Shown: piece by piece, positions 1 through 7,089 of the stretch
How positions within the stretch are numbered: position 1 is the stretch's first letter
How the letters are laid out: every line of letters starts with the position of its first letter
Assembly: GCA_947585795.1 (NCBI GenBank)
Contig: CANPXG010000014.1
Coordinates: forward strand, 1-45,375
DNA length: 45,375 nt
Source: an uncultured Clostridia bacterium
Lineage (GTDB): Bacteria; Bacillota; Clostridia; UBA1381
Reading direction: 5' to 3'
The notes under the pieces: generated by a model
The model's input: only the letters and a program-made list of their open reading frames with translations
Told to the model about the DNA's origin: nothing
Database searches by the model: none
Program-made: the position numbers and the translations under genes

Positions 1-27
1 CGGCTTTGTTATAATTTAATATAACTC

Positions 28-108
28 AAAAAAATACCCTCGAAGCTGGCTCCTTCGGGGGTATTGTCGTTGGTGATGTCTTTGCTAGAAACTACTACTG
101 CACCATTC
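28..108 (-). ncRNA. Putative small RNA, tandem copy A
   Basis: A short minus-strand unit with its own promoter (115-143), about 80 nt long, ending in an intrinsic terminator: stem 33-45/53-65, then seven U residues. It holds no ORF. Its 3' half (linker CACCAACGRCAA, terminator stem, loop GAGCCAR) is nearly identical to copy C at 297-376. The 5' half has a GGTG...CACC pairing that could form a first hairpin. No known RNA family was recognised. It could instead be a decayed leader RNA, but no gene follows within the window. Confidence 0.55.
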
Positions 109-114
109 ATTATT

Positions 115-143
115 ATATTACCACGCCTCTGCAAAATTGTCAA
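115..143 (-). promoter_or_regulatory. Sigma-A promoter of small RNA A
   Basis: On the minus strand, TTGACA (138-143), a 17-nt spacer and TAATAT (115-120), with an extended -10 TGG just upstream. The same layout occurs at 248-276 and 383-411. The box from -35 to -10 is almost identical to that of copy C. Confidence 0.7.
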
Positions 144-162
144 GCATTTTCCACACATATTT

Positions 163-241
163 AAAAAATTTCCCTCGGAGAATGGTACTCTCCGAGGGTA
201 TTACTTTTTGGTAAGATTATATGACCGAACATAACCTTTAC
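163..241 (-). ncRNA. Putative small RNA, tandem copy B (divergent)
   Basis: The middle of three short minus-strand units. The promoter at 248-276 would give a transcript of about 75-80 nt. It ends at a perfect 10-bp hairpin (172-181/189-198) followed by AAA and six U residues. It shares the promoter layout and the CCCTCGG/CCGAGGG stem idea with copies A and C, but the body and the terminator loop differ. No ORF is present and no family was recognised. Confidence 0.5.
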
Positions 242-247
242 ATATGT

Positions 248-276
248 ATAATACCATTTATCAAATAAATTGTCAA
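248..276 (-). promoter_or_regulatory. Sigma-A promoter of small RNA B
   Basis: On the minus strand, TTGACA (271-276), a 17-nt spacer ending in TGG, and TATTAT (248-253). This is a near-consensus extended -10 promoter. Confidence 0.7.
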
Positions 277-296
277 GCATTTTCCACATAGATTTT

Positions 297-376
297 AAAA
301 AATACCCTCGAAGTTGGCTCCTTCGGGGGTATTGCCGTTGGTGATAAATTGCTGGAAATTAGCACCGCATTACTAT
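297..376 (-). ncRNA. Putative small RNA, tandem copy C
   Basis: A third minus-strand unit just downstream of birA. The promoter at 383-411 overlaps the birA stop region, so the unit is separate from birA mRNA but could also act as the birA terminator. The transcript is about 80 nt. The terminator stem is 301-313/321-333, then six U residues. GGTGCT...AGC...CACC can form a 5' stem. The 3' half matches copy A almost base for base, including the terminator loop, which a plain terminator would not need to conserve. Confidence 0.55.
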
Positions 377-382
377 ACATTT

Positions 383-411
383 ATATTACCACGCCTCCGC
401 AAAATTGTCAA
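383..411 (-). promoter_or_regulatory. Sigma-A promoter of small RNA C
   Basis: On the minus strand, TTGACA (406-411), a 17-nt spacer and TAATAT (383-388), with an extended TGG. Confidence 0.7.
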
Positions 412-416
412 GCTTT

Positions 417-1373
417 TTACACATACCCGTAAATGCCTCTCACGCTCACCTCACCGGAGGTGACGTGTATAACGCCGTTTGCCGTTTCGACGACGAGCGC
501 GCCGTTTTCATCGATGTCAATCGCTTTGCCCGTGACGGTTTCCTTTTTGAAAATCACGCTCACGTCTTTACCCAAAGTGACGCAATTTTTTTTGTACTCG
601 TCAAGCAATGAGATAAGACCGCCATCGAGAAATCTTTTATAGTAATACTCAAAGTAATTCAAAAGCTGCGCGGCGACCTTGTTTCGCTCGTATTTTTGCC
701 CGCTTTCGATGTACATCGACGTGGCGCGGTGCGCGATTTCGCTGTCAAAACCTTCGTTGTTCACGTTCACGCCGATACCGCACACGACGTAGTTCACCAT
801 GTCTATTTCAGCCGACATTTCCGTAAGTATCCCGCACACCTTTTTTGAGCCTATAACAACGTCGTTGGGCCATTTTATTTGCGCTCCGAGCCCTACGGCG
901 CGGCAGACGCCAAGCCCCGCGGCGAGCGTGACGCTGGACGCTTCGGACGGGGATATATCGGGCTTTAAAAGCACCGTGAGCCACACGCCCGCGCCGCGCG
1001 GAGAAGCCCAGCCCCTGCCGTGGCTGCCCTTGCCGCCCGTCTGAGTTTCGGCGATAAAGACGGAGCCGTCGGGCTCGGCGCAGTTGTGCTTAGCGCGGTT
1101 GTTAGTGGTGTCGGTTTCGTCGTAAAGGAAGAGCTTCCTGCCGATAAAATCGGTCGTAAGCCCTGATTTTATGCCGTCCTCCGTCACCTTGTCAGGCTCG
1201 AAAACGAGGCGGTAGCCGCGGTTTGTGGCGGATTTTATGATGTAGCCGTCGGATTTGAGCCTCTTGATATGCTTCCATACGGCGGCTCGGGTGATGTTCA
1301 ATTCGCGGCTTATTTCCTCACCGGAGAGATAATTTTCGGCGCTTTTCAGCATATTTAAGATCCTATTTCTCAC
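417..1373 (-). CDS. birA: Biotin operon repressor / biotin-protein ligase BirA
   Basis: 318 residues, the full length of a bifunctional BirA. It activates biotin with ATP and attaches it to a lysine of biotin-carboxyl-carrier domains; the N-terminal winged helix-turn-helix (about residues 15-48, ISRELNITRAAVWKHIKRLK) allows repression of biotin genes. The catalytic domain shows the biotinyl-AMP loop GGKGSHGRGW (113-122) and KWPND (167-171), then a short C-terminal SH3-like domain. The start is GTG at 1371-1373, preceded by GAGGTG six bases away. It is divergent from mreB. No biotin biosynthesis gene is adjacent, so its operator targets are elsewhere. Confidence 0.95.
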   Translation of the reverse strand: MRNRILNMLKSAENYLSGEEISRELNITRAAVWKHIKRLKSDGYIIKSATNRGYRLVFEPDKVTEDGIKSGLTTDFIGRKLFLYDETDTTNNRAKHNCAEPDGSVFIAETQTGGKGSHGRGWASPRGAGVWLTVLLKPDISPSEASSVTLAAGLGVCRAVGLGAQIKWPNDVVIGSKKVCGILTEMSAEIDMVNYVVCGIGVNVNNEGFDSEIAHRATSMYIESGQKYERNKVAAQLLNYFEYYYKRFLDGGLISLLDEYKKNCVTLGKDVSVIFKKETVTGKAIDIDENGALVVETANGVIHVTSGEVSVRGIYGYV

Positions 1374-1668
1374 TTTTTCACCTCAAATCGCACATATTTT
1401 TCGCTTTTTTAACACAAAACTACACGTATAATAACGCAAAATTACCCTTATTTCCCGTATTTTTTACCTCAAATTGACGCAATATCGCGCTTGTTTTTAA
1501 CTTTTTTACCCGATATTGCTCTCATTTTTAATATTATCACATACAAAAGCGCGCGTCAAGCGCGTAAAAATCACCTTAAATTCCGCAAAAAAACACAAAA
1601 AGTGAGCGTTAAAATTCATAAGATGACAGCTTACGCGGGATAAAATGAAAAAAGTTTTGAAAAAACAG
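1374..1668. other. AT-rich intergenic region between birA and mreB
   Basis: A non-coding region between divergent genes. It contains a perfect 9-bp inverted repeat, GCAATATCG (1479-1487) and CGATATTGC (1511-1519), 23 nt apart. A direct repeat resembling TTTTTNACCTCAAAT occurs near 1374 (covering the birA ribosome-binding site) and near 1462. These could be binding sites for a regulator, but neither half matches the known BirA operator well. No ORF was seen. Confidence 0.45.
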
Positions 1669-1697
1669 TTGAGTTAAAGGAAAGAATAGGCTATAAT
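1669..1697 (+). promoter_or_regulatory. mreB promoter
   Basis: TTGAGT (1669-1674), 17-nt spacer, TATAAT (1692-1697). It lies 43 nt before the mreB start, whose ribosome-binding site is GGAG at 1731. Confidence 0.75.
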
Positions 1698-1740
1698 ATT
1701 ATATGGAACATTTATATGTGAAATTTTTTAGGAGAAACGT

Positions 1741-2766
1741 ATGTTTGGCAATGATATAAGCATAGACCTCGGCACTGCGACGATGCTGGTCTATATAAAA
1801 AACAAAGGAATAGTGCTGCGCGAGCCGACCGTCATCGCGGTAAACACGAAAACGAACGAGGTTTGCGCGGTGGGAGAAGACGCGCTCAAGATGCTCGGCA
1901 GAACCCCGCCGTACATTCAGGCGGTGCGCCCGCTTATCGACGGAGTGATTTCAAATCTGACGCTGACGCAGGAAATGATACGCCGCTTTTTTCGTAAGAT
2001 ATTCGCTCGCACGATAGGGCATCCGCGCATTATGATGTGCGTGCCAAGCGGCGTTACGGACGTTGAGCAAAGAGCCGTTATCGAGGCGGCGAGGGACGTC
2101 GGCGCGCGCGATATTTATATAATAGAGGAGCCTGTCGCGGCGGCTTTGGGCGCGGGCTTTGACATTTCGCGCCCGCACGGGACGATGGTGGTCGATATAG
2201 GCGGCGGCACGACGGACATAGCCGTTATGTCGCTCGGCGGAGTCGTTGTGAGCCGTTCGCTCAAAATCGCGGGCGACGAGTTTAACGAGGCGATAGTCCG
2301 ATATATGCGCAAGGAAATGGGCATGGTAATAGGACCGCGTACCGCCGAGAGAATAAAGCTCGAGATAGGCGGAGTTATGCCGCGCTCAAAGGAGATACTT
2401 TGCGAGGCAAAGGGAATAAGCGTGCTTTCGGGACTGCCAAAGTCCGCCATTATCTCATCGAACGACCTCTATCCGGCTTTTGACGACTTCGTTTACAACA
2501 TTACGGAGCGCGTGCGCGAGGTTCTTGAGGAAACGCCGCCCGAGCTTCACGGAGATATTATTCGGGACGGTATTATAATGACCGGCGGCGGGGCGCTTAT
2601 ATATGGGTTGGATCAGCGGATATCAGACGCGACCGGAGTGCGTGCGGTGCTTGCGCCGAACATTGTGGACTGTGTCGCGCTCGGTGCGGGTATAGCGCTT
2701 GAAAATATAGATACTGTATCGGATCCGACACACATATTCCACAAAAAGGCATATATACGAGATTAA
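1741..2766 (+). CDS. mreB: Rod-shape actin homologue MreB/Mbl
   Basis: 341 residues, the normal length. It forms ATP-dependent membrane-associated filaments that guide lateral peptidoglycan synthesis. The actin-fold motifs are present: phosphate-1 DLGTAT (9-14), phosphate-2 DIGGGTTDIAV (152-162) and the adenosine motif TGGGALIYG (281-289). It stands alone without mreC/mreD, as is common for Mbl or MreBH paralogues, so the exact subtype is open. It has its own promoter at 1669. The last 59 codons occur a second time at 3871-4051 inside the downstream repeat array. Confidence 0.93.
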   Translation: MFGNDISIDLGTATMLVYIKNKGIVLREPTVIAVNTKTNEVCAVGEDALKMLGRTPPYIQAVRPLIDGVISNLTLTQEMIRRFFRKIFARTIGHPRIMMCVPSGVTDVEQRAVIEAARDVGARDIYIIEEPVAAALGAGFDISRPHGTMVVDIGGGTTDIAVMSLGGVVVSRSLKIAGDEFNEAIVRYMRKEMGMVIGPRTAERIKLEIGGVMPRSKEILCEAKGISVLSGLPKSAIISSNDLYPAFDDFVYNITERVREVLEETPPELHGDIIRDGIIMTGGGALIYGLDQRISDATGVRAVLAPNIVDCVALGAGIALENIDTVSDPTHIFHKKAYIRD

Positions 2767-4400
2767 GTCGGGATCGAATTGACCGTCAGGCGGCATAGAG
2801 AAGGCAGGCAAACGCGCAATTTAGGCGGGTTTGGCGGGATTGAGTTGTCCGCCGTGTGTGGAATAGAGAGATAGGCAAAGGCACAATGTAAGCGGTTTTT
2901 GGGTGGATTGAGTTGTCGTTGCTGGACGCGGTAGAAGATAGGAAAACGCGCAAGGCAAGAGGTTTTGCGGGAATCAGATTGTCCGTCAGGGGAATAAGAA
3001 GATTAATCTAAGCGGTTTGGCGGGATTGGATTGTCGGTCAGGAGGAAGAAGAAAACCAATTCAAGCGGTTTTGGGTGAATTGGATCGTTCGCCGTGTGGC
3101 GGTGGGTTAGACACGGTGGGGCGCTTAAAGGCATAATGCAAGCGTTCTGATAAATAAAATCGTTGCTGTGCGCGGTAGAAGATAGGAAAACGCGCAATTT
3201 AGGCGTTTTGGCGGGAATTGGATCGTCCGCCGTGTGTGGTAGAAAATAGGAAAACGCGCAATGAAAGCGGTTTTGCGGGATTGAGTTGTCGCCGTGTGTG
3301 GAATAGAAAGATAGGAAAATGCGCAATTTAGGCGGTTTTGGCGGAAATCAGATTGTCCGTCAGGTGGAATAAGAAAACCAATTCAAGTGGTTTTGCGGGA
3401 ATTGAGTTGTCGCTGGGCGCGGTGGAAGATAGGAAAACGCGCAATTTAGGCGTTTTGGCGGGAATTGGATCGTCCGCCGTGTGTGGTAGAAAATAGGAAA
3501 ACGCGCAATGAAAGCGGTTTTGCGGGAATTGAACTACCCGTCAGGGGGAAGAAGAAAATCAATTCAAGCGGTTTTTGGGCGGATCAGATCGTCCGCCGTG
3601 CGCCGGTGGGTTAGACGCGGTGGAGCGCTTAAAGACATAATGCAAGCATTCTGATAAATAAAATTGTTGCTGTGCGCGGTATGAGATAGGCGGAGGTTCG
3701 CTTAAACGCGCATTAAGCGGGTTTTGCGGGTTTAGATTGTCCATCAGGGGGACAGGAAAATCAATTCAAGTGGTTTTGCGGGAATTGAGTTGTCGCTATG
3801 TGCGGTATAGAGAGATAGGCAAAAGCGCAAGGTAAGCGGAATTGTCCGCCGTGCGCCGGTGGGTTAGATACGGCGGGGCGCTTATATATGGGTTGGATCA
3901 GCGGATATCAGACGCGACCGGAGTGCGTGCGGTGCTTGCGCCGAACATTGTGGATTGTGTCGCGCTCGGTGCAGGTATAGCGCTTGAAAATATAGATACC
4001 GTATCGGATCCGACGCATATATTCCACAAAAAAGCATATATACGAGATTAAGTCGGAATCGAATTGCCCGTCGTGCGAGGCATGGAGAAGATAAGCAAAG
4101 GCGCAGTGTAAGCGGGTTTGGCGGGATTGAATTGTCCGTCAAGTGCGGTATAGAGAAGGTAGGCAAAGGTGCAATTTAGGCGGTGTTTGCAGAATTAGAT
4201 TGTCCGTCAGGTGGAATAAGAAAACCAATTCAAGTGGTTTCTGCGGGAATTGAGTTGTCGCTATGTGCGGCAAGGAGAAGGCAGGAAAACACACAGTGCA
4301 AGCGGGTTTGGATGAATTGAATTGTCGATAGCGCGCGGCATAGGAAGATAGGGAAATGCACACGCTAAGCGGTTTTTGAGGTTTAAATTCAATAAAATAA
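2767..4400. repeat. Degenerate tandem-repeat array between mreB and fabZ
   Basis: About 1.6 kb without a plausible gene, made of roughly 22 head-to-tail units. Each begins with a sequence like AAGCGGTTTTGCGGGAATTG. Long units (about 65 bp) continue with a GCCGTGTGTGG...AGATAGG...CGCGCAAT module. Short units (about 54 bp) carry a CCGTCAGG...AATAAG...CCAATTC module, and the two types intermix. A 103-bp stretch is repeated exactly at 3178-3280 and 3425-3527. A further insert of about 80 bp (GGTGGGTTAGAC...) appears near 3103 and 3605. There are no unique spacers, so it is not a CRISPR. Open frames on the minus strand follow the repeat period and do not look like proteins. Confidence 0.8.
3871..4051 (+). 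pseudogene. Partial duplicate of the mreB 3' end
   Basis: 181 bp aligned to 2586-2766, encoding the same last 59 residues of MreB (GGALIYGLDQ... to the stop) with 100% protein identity. Six base differences are seen (GAC/GAT, GCG/GCA, ACT/ACC, ACA/ACG, CAC/CAT, AAG/AAA), all third-position, synonymous transitions. The flank after the stop is also related to the original (4052 on versus 2767 on) but has diverged much more. The left junction falls at CGGCGGGGCGCTTA, which resembles CGGTGGGGCGCTTA in array units near 3115, suggesting recombination at microhomology. The frame is open from a TTG at 3842, but translation is doubtful. Confidence 0.85.
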
Positions 4401-4428
4401 AACTTTCTGAAAGGAGTTAAATATAACA

Positions 4429-4893
4429 ATGAAAAAGGAACCAATAAGCATGACGAATGTGGAGATACAGAAAATTCTTCCGCACCGTTACCCGTTTTTA
4501 CTCGTTGATAAAATTATCGAGTTCGAGGAGGGCAAGAGCATAACAGGCATTAAAAACGTGACGGCGAATGAGCCGCAGTTTACCGGTCATTTCCCCGGAA
4601 ATCCGATAATGCCCGGCGTGCTCATCGTCGAGGCGCTGGCGCAGGTCGGCGCGGTAATGCTGCTCTCCATGCCCGAAAACAGAGGCAAGCTCGGTGTATT
4701 CACCGGCATAAACAATTTCAAATTCCGCCGTCAGGTGGTGCCCGGCGACACGCTTGAGCTGCACGCGGAGCTCCTTACATACCGCCACAACATGGGTAAG
4801 GCGACCGTTAAGGCGACCGTCGGCGGACAGACGGCGGCTATGGGCGAGGTCAGCTTCGCCGTCGTTGAAAACGCGGCAAACGCGGAAGAATGA
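4429..4893 (+). CDS. fabZ: 3-hydroxyacyl-ACP dehydratase FabZ
   Basis: 154 residues. It dehydrates (3R)-hydroxyacyl-ACP to trans-2-enoyl-ACP in type II fatty acid synthesis. The hot-dog fold is shown by LPHRYPFLLVDKI near the N-terminus and by HFPGNPIMPGVLIVEALAQ, with catalytic His54 and Glu68. ATG 4429 has AAGGAG about 12 nt upstream. ATG 4450 also has AAGGA upstream and gives an N-terminus closer to usual FabZ, so the start is uncertain by seven codons. It is the first gene of an operon with trmN6 and rsmI (4-nt ATGA overlap). No other fab gene is nearby. Confidence 0.95.
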   Translation: MKKEPISMTNVEIQKILPHRYPFLLVDKIIEFEEGKSITGIKNVTANEPQFTGHFPGNPIMPGVLIVEALAQVGAVMLLSMPENRGKLGVFTGINNFKFRRQVVPGDTLELHAELLTYRHNMGKATVKATVGGQTAAMGEVSFAVVENAANAEE

Positions 4894-5624
4894 TAAGGGA
4901 CGGAGAATGTCTTGACGACCTGCAAAACGGCTTATTCATCATCCAAAAAAAGGACGGGTTTAAGTTCGGTATCGACGCGGTGCTTTTAGCCGATTTCGCG
5001 AAGGACGCGAAAAGCAAAAACACGCTCGATATGTGCAGCGGAACGGGGATAGTGGCGCTGCTTTTGTCGGCTAAGACCGACACGAGGAATATATGCGCTC
5101 TCGAAATACAGCCCGAAATGGCTGAAATGGCGCAGAGAAGCGTCGTATACAACTCGCTTTCGGACAGGGTGCGCGTGAGCGCGGGCGACGTTCGCGAGGC
5201 GGATAAAATCTACGGCAGGGGCGCGTTTGACAAAATAACGTGCAATCCGCCTTATATGCGGCTCGGCGGCGGAATAAAAAACGACCGCGACGAAAAGTCC
5301 GTTTCACGCCACGAGATACTTTGCACTCTCGACGATGCGGTGGGCACCGCGTCGCGTCTGCTCGTGTCAAAGGGCAGATTTTTTATGGTGCACAGACCGT
5401 CAAGATTGGCGGATATTATATGTTCAATGCGTCTTTACGGCATAGAGCCGAAAAGACTTCGGTTTGTCTGTCCGTCGCCGTCAAAGGCGCCGAGCCTCTT
5501 GCTCATAGAGGGTATGAAGGACGGCGGGCGGGAGCTTAAAATATTGCCGACGCTCTATATTTATAACGGTGACGGGACGTATTCCGAGGAAATAAACAAA
5601 ATTTACGGACGAGAGGTAGAATGA
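4890..5624 (+). CDS. tRNA1(Val)-A37 N6-methyltransferase-like protein (TrmN6/YfiC family)
   Basis: 244 residues. A class I SAM-dependent methyltransferase with motif I LDMCSGTG (46-53) and the N6-adenine signature NPPY (119-122). The N-terminal GFKFGIDAVLLADF is typical of the TrmN6/YabB group, which in B. subtilis lies next to rsmI as here. It probably modifies A37 of a tRNA; the exact tRNA cannot be read from sequence. It overlaps fabZ and rsmI by 4 nt at each end (ATGA), indicating translational coupling. Confidence 0.88.
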   Translation: MIRDGECLDDLQNGLFIIQKKDGFKFGIDAVLLADFAKDAKSKNTLDMCSGTGIVALLLSAKTDTRNICALEIQPEMAEMAQRSVVYNSLSDRVRVSAGDVREADKIYGRGAFDKITCNPPYMRLGGGIKNDRDEKSVSRHEILCTLDDAVGTASRLLVSKGRFFMVHRPSRLADIICSMRLYGIEPKRLRFVCPSPSKAPSLLLIEGMKDGGRELKILPTLYIYNGDGTYSEEINKIYGREVE

Positions 5625-6475
5625 TGGCGGGTAAACTGTATTTGTGCGCGACACCGATAGGAAATTTGGGCGACGTGTCGAAAAGGTGTCTTGAAACGCT
5701 TTCGTCCGTTGACCTTGTGGCGGCGGAGGATACGCGCAGGACGCTTCAGCTTTTAAATCACTTTGAAATATCAAAGCCGCTTACGAGCTACCACGAGCAC
5801 AACAAGCGCGAAAAGGGCGCTTATATAATATCTCTTTTGGAAAACGGAAAAAATGTCGCGCTCGTTTCGGACGCGGGTACTCCCGCGATATCCGATCCCG
5901 GTGAGGATCTTGTCAGACTTTGCGCCGAGCGTAGCATAGAGGTAACGTCGATACCGGGACCGGCGGCGTTTGTGAACGCGCTCATACTTTCGGGGCTTTC
6001 GACGAGCCGTTTCTCGTTCGAGGGGTTTTTGTCGGTAAATAAGCGGCACAGGCGCGAGCACCTTGAGAGCGTGAAGAACGATACGCGCACGCTCATATTT
6101 TACGAGGCTCCGCATAAGCTCGTAAGCACCGTCGAGGATATGAGAAAAGCGTTTGGCGGCGATAGGCGTGTCGCGCTCGTGAGGGAGATCACGAAAATAC
6201 ACGAGGAGGTAATGCGGTCCACGCTCGATGAAGCGGCGCTTTTTTACAGTGAGAATAAGCCGCGCGGCGAGTATGTCATAGTCGTCGAGGGCGCGGACGT
6301 AAAGGAAGCTTCGGCGCAAGGTGAGTGGGAAGATATTCCCTTGCGGGAGCATATAGATAAGTATATAGCGGAGGGGATGACCTCGAAGGAGGCAATAAAG
6401 CGCGCGGCGCTCGAGAGGGATATTCCGAAGCGTGAGGCGTATAACGAGTACCACAGGTCGGTATCGGAGGAGTGA
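5621..6475 (+). CDS. rsmI: 16S rRNA (cytidine1402-2'-O)-methyltransferase RsmI
   Basis: 284 residues, the usual length. A tetrapyrrole-methylase-fold enzyme that 2'-O-methylates C1402 of 16S rRNA in the decoding centre. Family motifs: TPIGNLGD (11-18), AEDTR (35-39), SDAGTP (83-88), and the C-terminal extension including GMTSKEAIKRAA. Two ATGs stand in tandem at 5621 and 5624; the first overlaps the preceding stop by 4 nt. Confidence 0.96.
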   Translation: MMAGKLYLCATPIGNLGDVSKRCLETLSSVDLVAAEDTRRTLQLLNHFEISKPLTSYHEHNKREKGAYIISLLENGKNVALVSDAGTPAISDPGEDLVRLCAERSIEVTSIPGPAAFVNALILSGLSTSRFSFEGFLSVNKRHRREHLESVKNDTRTLIFYEAPHKLVSTVEDMRKAFGGDRRVALVREITKIHEEVMRSTLDEAALFYSENKPRGEYVIVVEGADVKEASAQGEWEDIPLREHIDKYIAEGMTSKEAIKRAALERDIPKREAYNEYHRSVSEE

Positions 6476-6477
6476 AT

Positions 6478-6768
6478 ATGAAAAAGAAAACATTATTCTG
6501 GCTTGCCACAGCCGCCGCCGCGGGCGTGTACGGCGCGGTGACGGGTAAGGGACCGTTCAATAAAATGCGCTTTAAGGAGCAGCATGAGCGAATCTCAAAT
6601 TATATGGAAACGCATTATCCGAAGGCGATATATACGCCCGTCAGAGCGACGGAAAACGGATATGTGACGGTGATAAAGCGGCTCGGTATGCCGGATATAA
6701 TTCTGTACATAACCGGTGACGGTGAGGGGAATTATATTTTTACGGAAACCGTTGTGACGGACGCGTAA
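6478..6768 (+). CDS. Small protein of unknown function with N-terminal membrane segment
   Basis: 96 residues. The start chosen is ATG 6478, behind GGAGGAG at a 5-nt distance; a GTG two codons earlier overlaps the rsmI stop. Residues 4-23 (LFWLATAAAAGVYGAVTGKG) form one hydrophobic helix or uncleaved signal. The rest is soluble, with charged and beta-rich stretches (YVTVIKRLGMPDIILYITGD). It is last in the fabZ operon. No family was recognised. Confidence 0.75.
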   Translation: MKKKTLFWLATAAAAGVYGAVTGKGPFNKMRFKEQHERISNYMETHYPKAIYTPVRATENGYVTVIKRLGMPDIILYITGDGEGNYIFTETVVTDA

Positions 6769-6816
6769 CCTTTGACCTCCCGACGGCATAGTATATGCTA
6801 AAAGGAGGTTTTAATT

Positions 6817-7008
6817 ATGGGATTATTCGGCGGAGGCTGCGGGAATGACGACTCGTGGGTATGGATCATTATAATCGTTGTACTGGTGCTCTTGTGCTGT
6901 GACGGTAATTTTCTCGGCATAGGCGGCGGAAACAGTAACAATAATAATTGCTGCGTACCGTGCGATCCTTGCTGCGATCCTTGTAAAAAGCGCGACGAGT
7001 GCTGCTGA
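6817..7008 (+). CDS. Cys- and Asn-rich small membrane protein
   Basis: 63 residues with a strong site AAAGGAGG before ATG. Layout: GLFGGGCGNDDS, one transmembrane stretch WVWIIIIVVLVLLCC (about 15-29), a Gly/Asn-rich linker, and a C-terminal tail with Cys pairs (NNCCVPCDPCCDPCKKRDECC at the very end). The layout recalls small YjcZ-like spore or membrane peptides of Firmicutes, but the Cys-rich tail is different. The tail could bind metal or form disulfides (inference). A clear terminator follows at 7026, so this is probably a short, well-translated mRNA. Confidence 0.8.
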   Translation: MGLFGGGCGNDDSWVWIIIIVVLVLLCCDGNFLGIGGGNSNNNNCCVPCDPCCDPCKKRDECC

Positions 7009-7025
7009 GTTACATGTGAGCGCTC

Positions 7026-7060
7026 GGACGAACCGACGAACGTCGGTTCGTCCCGTTTTT
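7026..7060 (+). terminator. Intrinsic terminator
   Basis: A perfect 12-bp stem GGACGAACCGAC (7026-7037) / GTCGGTTCGTCC (7042-7053) with a 4-nt loop, followed by CGTTTTT. It ends the Cys-rich protein transcript. Confidence 0.9.
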
Positions 7061-7089
7061 GCGCGAAGTGAAAAAAGAGAGGTTTTTGT

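Noticed and set aside
2586-4051. Diversity-generating retroelement (mreB 3' end as variable region, array copy as template)
   Set aside because: Differences are mixed synonymous transitions, not adenine-specific, and no reverse transcriptase is in the window.
2767-4400. CRISPR array
   Set aside because: Units are contiguous and degenerate, without constant repeats and unique spacers, and no cas gene is near.
3003-4444. Minus-strand open frames in the repeat array as protein genes
   Set aside because: They follow the repeat period, lack ribosome-binding sites and resemble no protein family.
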